Source: Bacteroidales bacterium
GTDB lineage: Bacteria; Bacteroidota; Bacteroidia; Bacteroidales; Bacteroidaceae
Assembly (NCBI GenBank): GCA_004557285.1
Contig: SFEK01000083.1
Coordinates: 1-8,890 of the forward strand
Reading direction: 5' to 3'
Length of the DNA stretch: 8,890 bases
Position 1 is the first letter of the stretch. Every line of letters begins with the position of its first letter. The notes under the pieces were generated by a model that saw nothing but the letters and a program-made list of their open reading frames with translations, was not told the origin of the DNA and did no database searches. Shown here piece after piece: positions 5,438-8,890 of the stretch. The translations under genes and the position numbers were made by a program.

Positions 5438-7093
5438 CAACTATACATCAAGAATTTCACCCTGATTGACGCGCTCGACATCCGATTCAACAATGGTTTC
5501 TCGGTCATTACCGGAGAAACGGGTGCAGGAAAGAGCATCATTCTTGGTGCCATCAACCTGCTGCTTGGACAGCGGGCTGACGTGAAAAACATCATGCGCA
5601 ACCACGCCAAATGTGTGATTGAGGCTCATTTCGACATCAGCCGTTATGGCATGCAGGAGTTTTTCCTCAACAACGACATCGATTATGATGATACCGACTG
5701 TATTCTGCGGCGTGAAATCAACACCTCAGGAAAAAGCCGTGCCTTTATCAACGATGTACCCGTGCCACTGACCACCATCAAGACTTTGGGCGAACAACTC
5801 ATCGACATACACAGTCAGCACCAGAACTTGCTGTTGAACAAAGAGGACTTCCAGTTGGAGGTGGTGGACATCATCGCCTCTTGCCAACAACTGCTCGCTG
5901 AATACAAAAAGGCTTATCACTGCTACCGTGAAGCAAAAAAGGCGGTGCAAGACGCCGTGGTGGCCATCAACGAGAGCAGAAAGAACGAAGACTACCTGCG
6001 CTTTCAACAGAAGGAACTGGAAGATGCTCACCTGGAAAACGGTATGCAGGAACAACTGGAACAGGAGAACGAAATGCTCAGTCATGTGGAAGAAATCAAG
6101 ACTGCCCTCTACGACGTTGATCATCTGCTGAGCGATGGCGACCACGGACAAAGTCTGCTCGACATGCTGAAACAGGCTTCACGCTCGCTCGACAACATAT
6201 CTGCCATCTACCCCGAAGCAGCCGACTGGGCGTCGAGAATAGAGAGTTGCCACATCGAGATGAAGGACATCTCGCAAGAGATAGCCAACGGGGTGGAAAA
6301 CATAGAATTTGACCCTCAACGTCTTGACGAGGTCAACGCCACGCTTGACAAAATCTATACCTTGCAGCAGAAACACCACCTGACCTCAGTGGAAGAACTG
6401 ATCGGTCTGCTCAACGACATCAACAGCCAACTGGATTCCATTGACAACAGCGACTCTCAGCTGGCCATGCTGCAAGAACGTGAGACTGAGGCTCTTGACA
6501 GATGCCGACAACTGGCCTCACAGCTCCACGAGGCACGAATGAAAGCTGCCAAGACCGTGGAAGAGGAGATGTGCCGGCGACTTGTTCCCTTGGGTATGCC
6601 CAACGTGCGATTTGCTGTCAGCATCGAGGAAAAACCACTTGCCGACGACGGCTACGACCGCATATCATTCCTTTTCAGCGCAAACACCAGCACTGCCATG
6701 CAACCTGTGTCGCAGGTGGCTTCAGGAGGAGAGATCGCTCGCGTGATGCTCTCGCTCAAGGCCATGATCAGCGGAGCAGTGAAACTACCCACCATCATCT
6801 TCGACGAGATTGATACCGGTGTGAGCGGAAAGATAGCCGAAAAGATGGCAGGCATCATGCACGAAATGGCTGCTGCCAAACGACAGGTGGTAAGCATCAC
6901 CCATCTGCCGCAGATTGCTGCCAAAGGTACCACCCACTACAAGGTGTTCAAGGAGGAGGGCGACAACGGCACCACCACCCGCATGACTTTGCTCAAGAAC
7001 GAGGAGCGTGTGCAGGAAATCGCACAGATGCTGAGCGGATCGGAAGTGACTGAGGCTGCGCTCGACAATGCACGCGCACTATTAAGACAATGA
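5429..7093 (+). CDS. recN: DNA repair protein RecN
   Basis: A 554-residue SMC-like ATPase of normal RecN length, used in recombinational repair of double-strand breaks. It acts in the cytoplasm on the nucleoid. The N-terminal head has LKQLYIKNFTLIDAL and Walker A GETGAGKS (29-36). A long charged coiled-coil hairpin follows, at about 150-370, with many Glu/Gln/Lys/Leu heptads and the conserved FQQKELEDA segment. The C-terminal head carries the ABC signature VASGGEIARVMLSLKAM (S432, G433, G434), Walker B TIIFDEIDTGVSG (D459, E460) and the switch region SITHLPQIAAKG. All ATPase motifs are intact. The ATG at 5429 is chosen because LKQLYIKNFTLID is the family start. The gene lies 35 bp after the DUF4835 gene, and its TGA overlaps a possible start (ATGA) of the next gene. 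No LexA-like operator was seen in the short gap. Confidence 0.97.
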   Translation: MLKQLYIKNFTLIDALDIRFNNGFSVITGETGAGKSIILGAINLLLGQRADVKNIMRNHAKCVIEAHFDISRYGMQEFFLNNDIDYDDTDCILRREINTSGKSRAFINDVPVPLTTIKTLGEQLIDIHSQHQNLLLNKEDFQLEVVDIIASCQQLLAEYKKAYHCYREAKKAVQDAVVAINESRKNEDYLRFQQKELEDAHLENGMQEQLEQENEMLSHVEEIKTALYDVDHLLSDGDHGQSLLDMLKQASRSLDNISAIYPEAADWASRIESCHIEMKDISQEIANGVENIEFDPQRLDEVNATLDKIYTLQQKHHLTSVEELIGLLNDINSQLDSIDNSDSQLAMLQERETEALDRCRQLASQLHEARMKAAKTVEEEMCRRLVPLGMPNVRFAVSIEEKPLADDGYDRISFLFSANTSTAMQPVSQVASGGEIARVMLSLKAMISGAVKLPTIIFDEIDTGVSGKIAEKMAGIMHEMAAAKRQVVSITHLPQIAAKGTTHYKVFKEEGDNGTTTRMTLLKNEERVQEIAQMLSGSEVTEAALDNARALLRQ

Positions 7094-7122
7094 TTTCATC
7101 AATAAAAGACAAATTTCAATCT

Positions 7123-8796
7123 ATGAAAAGAATAATGACCATAACCCTTGCGCTGCTGATGACTATCGGCAGCATCTGGGCCCAGACATCGGCGGTGAAG
7201 AATGCTGCCAAATCGGTTTTCACGCTTAACACCTACAACAGTGAAGGATTGCTCACTGCCACCAGTCATGGTGTGTTTGTGGGCGACAACGGCGAATGTA
7301 TCAGCGACTTGCGACCCTTCGTGGATGCTGCCAAGGCTACAGTAACTGATGCCAAGGGCAACATCATGAACGTGACCCGCATACTGGGCGTCAACGACCT
7401 CTACAACGTGATAAGATTCCGTGTTGACGGCAAGACTACCCCACTCCCCTTGGCCACTCAATCGGCCAGCAGCGGCCAGCAGGTGTGGCTGGTATCTGCC
7501 GACAACGGCAAGACGATTGCCACACCGGCCACAGTCAACAATGTAGAGCAGTTTATGGACCAATACGCTTTCTACATTCTGGCCCTGCAGGCTCCCGACA
7601 ATACCACATCATGCCCCTTTGTCAACCAGAATGGCGAGGTGATTGGCATACAGCAGGCATCGGCTACCAGTTTCAATATCCATGCTGTCGATGCCCGATT
7701 CGTCCGCACACTATGCACCAACGGCATGTCGCTCGGCAACAGCACCATGCGCAAGATTGGTATTCCCATGGCTCTTCCTGCCGACAAGGAGCAGGCATTG
7801 CTCACCCTGATGATGTCGGGCGAACAGGCCGACTCCATCAAGCGTAGTGCCATCGTGGCAGACTTTATTGCCGCCTATCCGGAAATGAGTGAGGGCTATG
7901 CAGCAGAAGCACAGATGGCCTTAAATGCCAAGGACTTTGACCGTGCAGCCCAAAGCATGGAAACGGCCATCAAGAAGGTAACCAACAAAGACGAAGCGCA
8001 TTTTGAGTATGGCAAAATCATCTACAACAAGGAACTTTATCTTGCTGACCACCCCTACAAGCCATGGAGCCTTGACAAGGCACTCGATGAAGTGCAACAG
8101 GCTTATGCCATCAATCCTCTGTCCAACTATCAGTATCAGGCAGCACAGATCATCTTCAGCCAGGGGGCTTACGAGAAGGCCTACGAGATGTTCATGAACC
8201 TCACCCACTCTGACATCCGCAACCCTGAACAGTTTTATGGCGCAGCACGCTGCAAACAACTCATGCAGGCTCCCGAACGTGAGGTGATTGCCCTGCTCGA
8301 CAGTGCCATCGTCAATACTGACACACTGCGCCTTTATGAGGCTGCGCCCTATTTCTTGCTGCGCGGACAGATGTATAACCAGACTGACAGTTTCCGCCAG
8401 GCGGTGTTCGACTATACCCGCTACGAAATTCTGAGCAACGGCCAAGTGAACGACTCGTTCTATTACATGCGCCATCAGGCAGAGGTCAAGGGTCGTCTAT
8501 ACAAGCAGGCTCTGTCTGATATCACCGCCGCCATCTTGCTCAACCCCCGCGAACCTATGTATTATGCCGAAAAGGCATCGCTTGAACTTAAAGTCAACCG
8601 CGTAGAGGATGCGATGACCACCGCCGGCTATTGTGTAAAGCTGGCTCCCGAATATGCTGAGGGATGGCTCCTATTAGGACTTGCCCAGGTCAACAACAAC
8701 ATGAAGCAAGAGGGATTAAAGAACATGGCAAAGGCCAAAGAGCTGGGCAACGAACAAGCCCAGTCGTTCATCGACAAATATGAAAAGGAAAACTGA
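7123..8796 (+). CDS. Exported protein: degenerate trypsin-like domain fused to TPR repeats
   Basis: A 557-residue exported protein. The start at 7123 is preferred because it gives a compact signal peptide, MKRIMTITLALLMTIGSIWA, cut before QTS. An in-frame ATG at 7090 overlaps the recN stop and would add 11 residues. Residues 24-200 resemble an HtrA/trypsin-like barrel: THGVFV-like strand (TSHGVFVGDNGECISD), NDLYNVIRF, and a PFVNQNGEVIGIQ strand. The catalytic His position carries R64 (SDLRPF). The GNSGGP serine loop is replaced by TTSCPF (161-166). It is therefore probably not a protease. Residues about 245-550 hold roughly six to seven TPR-like helical hairpins, clearest at 255-288, 328-360, 446-478, 480-511 and 513-545, suggesting a protein-protein interaction scaffold. 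Location is periplasmic or surface. The cellular role is unknown. It is the last gene before a strong terminator. Confidence 0.85.
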   Translation: MKRIMTITLALLMTIGSIWAQTSAVKNAAKSVFTLNTYNSEGLLTATSHGVFVGDNGECISDLRPFVDAAKATVTDAKGNIMNVTRILGVNDLYNVIRFRVDGKTTPLPLATQSASSGQQVWLVSADNGKTIATPATVNNVEQFMDQYAFYILALQAPDNTTSCPFVNQNGEVIGIQQASATSFNIHAVDARFVRTLCTNGMSLGNSTMRKIGIPMALPADKEQALLTLMMSGEQADSIKRSAIVADFIAAYPEMSEGYAAEAQMALNAKDFDRAAQSMETAIKKVTNKDEAHFEYGKIIYNKELYLADHPYKPWSLDKALDEVQQAYAINPLSNYQYQAAQIIFSQGAYEKAYEMFMNLTHSDIRNPEQFYGAARCKQLMQAPEREVIALLDSAIVNTDTLRLYEAAPYFLLRGQMYNQTDSFRQAVFDYTRYEILSNGQVNDSFYYMRHQAEVKGRLYKQALSDITAAILLNPREPMYYAEKASLELKVNRVEDAMTTAGYCVKLAPEYAEGWLLLGLAQVNNNMKQEGLKNMAKAKELGNEQAQSFIDKYEKEN

Positions 8797-8805
8797 TTGC
8801 TACAC

Positions 8806-8844
8806 TCGGGAGTTTTGTTGTTTTACAAAACTCCCGATATTTTT
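8806..8844 (+). terminator. Intrinsic terminator of the dnaN-to-TPR gene run
   Basis: TCGGGAGTTTTGT (8806-8818) and ACAAAACTCCCGA (8825-8837) form a perfect 13-bp stem with a 6-base loop, followed by TATTTTT (8838-8844). It begins 9 bp after the stop codon at 8794-8796. The minus-strand side lacks a U-run, so it works mainly on +. Confidence 0.9.
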
Positions 8845-8890
8845 ATGGTCTGATCATGATGTGATTGATAACCACCTGCATTAAGGCAAT
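8845..8890. other. Window end after the terminator; no supported gene
   Basis: These 46 bases lie past the terminator. On the minus strand a frame is open from the window edge to a TAA at 8845-8843 (last residues MQVVINHIMIRP). That would fit the tail of a converging gene, but 15 codons are too few to call it. Confidence 0.2.

Noticed and set aside
8843..8890. C-terminal end of a minus-strand gene at the window edge
   Set aside because: Only 15 open codons, and a second minus frame is also open there. Could be real but is not supported.
1..8890. Mobile elements, CRISPR arrays, toxin-antitoxin or defence genes
   Set aside because: No transposase or integrase motifs, no regularly spaced repeats, and no small paired genes were found; every gene over 300 bp is accounted for.

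Overview
The window looks like ordinary chromosome from a member of the Bacteroidota, most likely Bacteroidales and Prevotella-like. Three things suggest this: (i) two families that are essentially Bacteroidota markers, a DUF3127 protein and a DUF4835/PorD-like protein; (ii) a near-perfect Bacteroidota-type promoter (TTTG, 20 bp, TAnnTTTG) upstream of dnaN; (iii) A-rich leaders without Shine-Dalgarno sequences. Genes have fairly balanced base composition and the intergenic gaps are AT-rich. The genus is inferred, not shown.

Layout. Positions 11-475 (+) encode a MaoC-like hot-dog hydratase. It converges on a DUF3127 gene (636-1082, -). The gap of about 160 bp between them holds a shared, apparently bidirectional terminator and a short tRNA T-arm-like element. 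A 172-bp divergent AT-rich region (1083-1254) then carries the dnaN promoter and probably a weaker promoter for DUF3127. From 1255 to 8796 six genes run head to tail on + with gaps of 35 bp or less, or short overlaps: dnaN (sliding clamp), a DnaQ-type 3'-5' exonuclease with an ExoX-like C-terminal domain, coaBC (coenzyme A synthesis), a secreted DUF4835/PorD-like protein, recN (double-strand break repair) and an exported protein with a degenerate trypsin-like domain plus TPRs. A strong intrinsic terminator at 8806-8844 ends the unit.

How the genes fit together. dnaN, the exonuclease and recN belong to replication and repair. The DUF3127 gene across the divergent promoter ends in an SSB-like tip and could belong there too. 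coaBC is central metabolism, and the DUF4835 and TPR proteins act in the cell envelope. Tight spacing suggests one transcript from the dnaN promoter, perhaps with internal promoters that cannot be seen here.

I saw no mobile element, CRISPR array, toxin-antitoxin pair, defence island or rRNA/complete tRNA gene, and nothing that amounts to a wholly new system. The most interesting points are molecular details: the SSB-like tip on DUF3127, a possible clamp-binding motif on the exonuclease encoded next to dnaN, two changed active-site residues in CoaC, a pseudoprotease-TPR fusion, the repeat structure of the dnaN leader, and a duplicated start region at recN.
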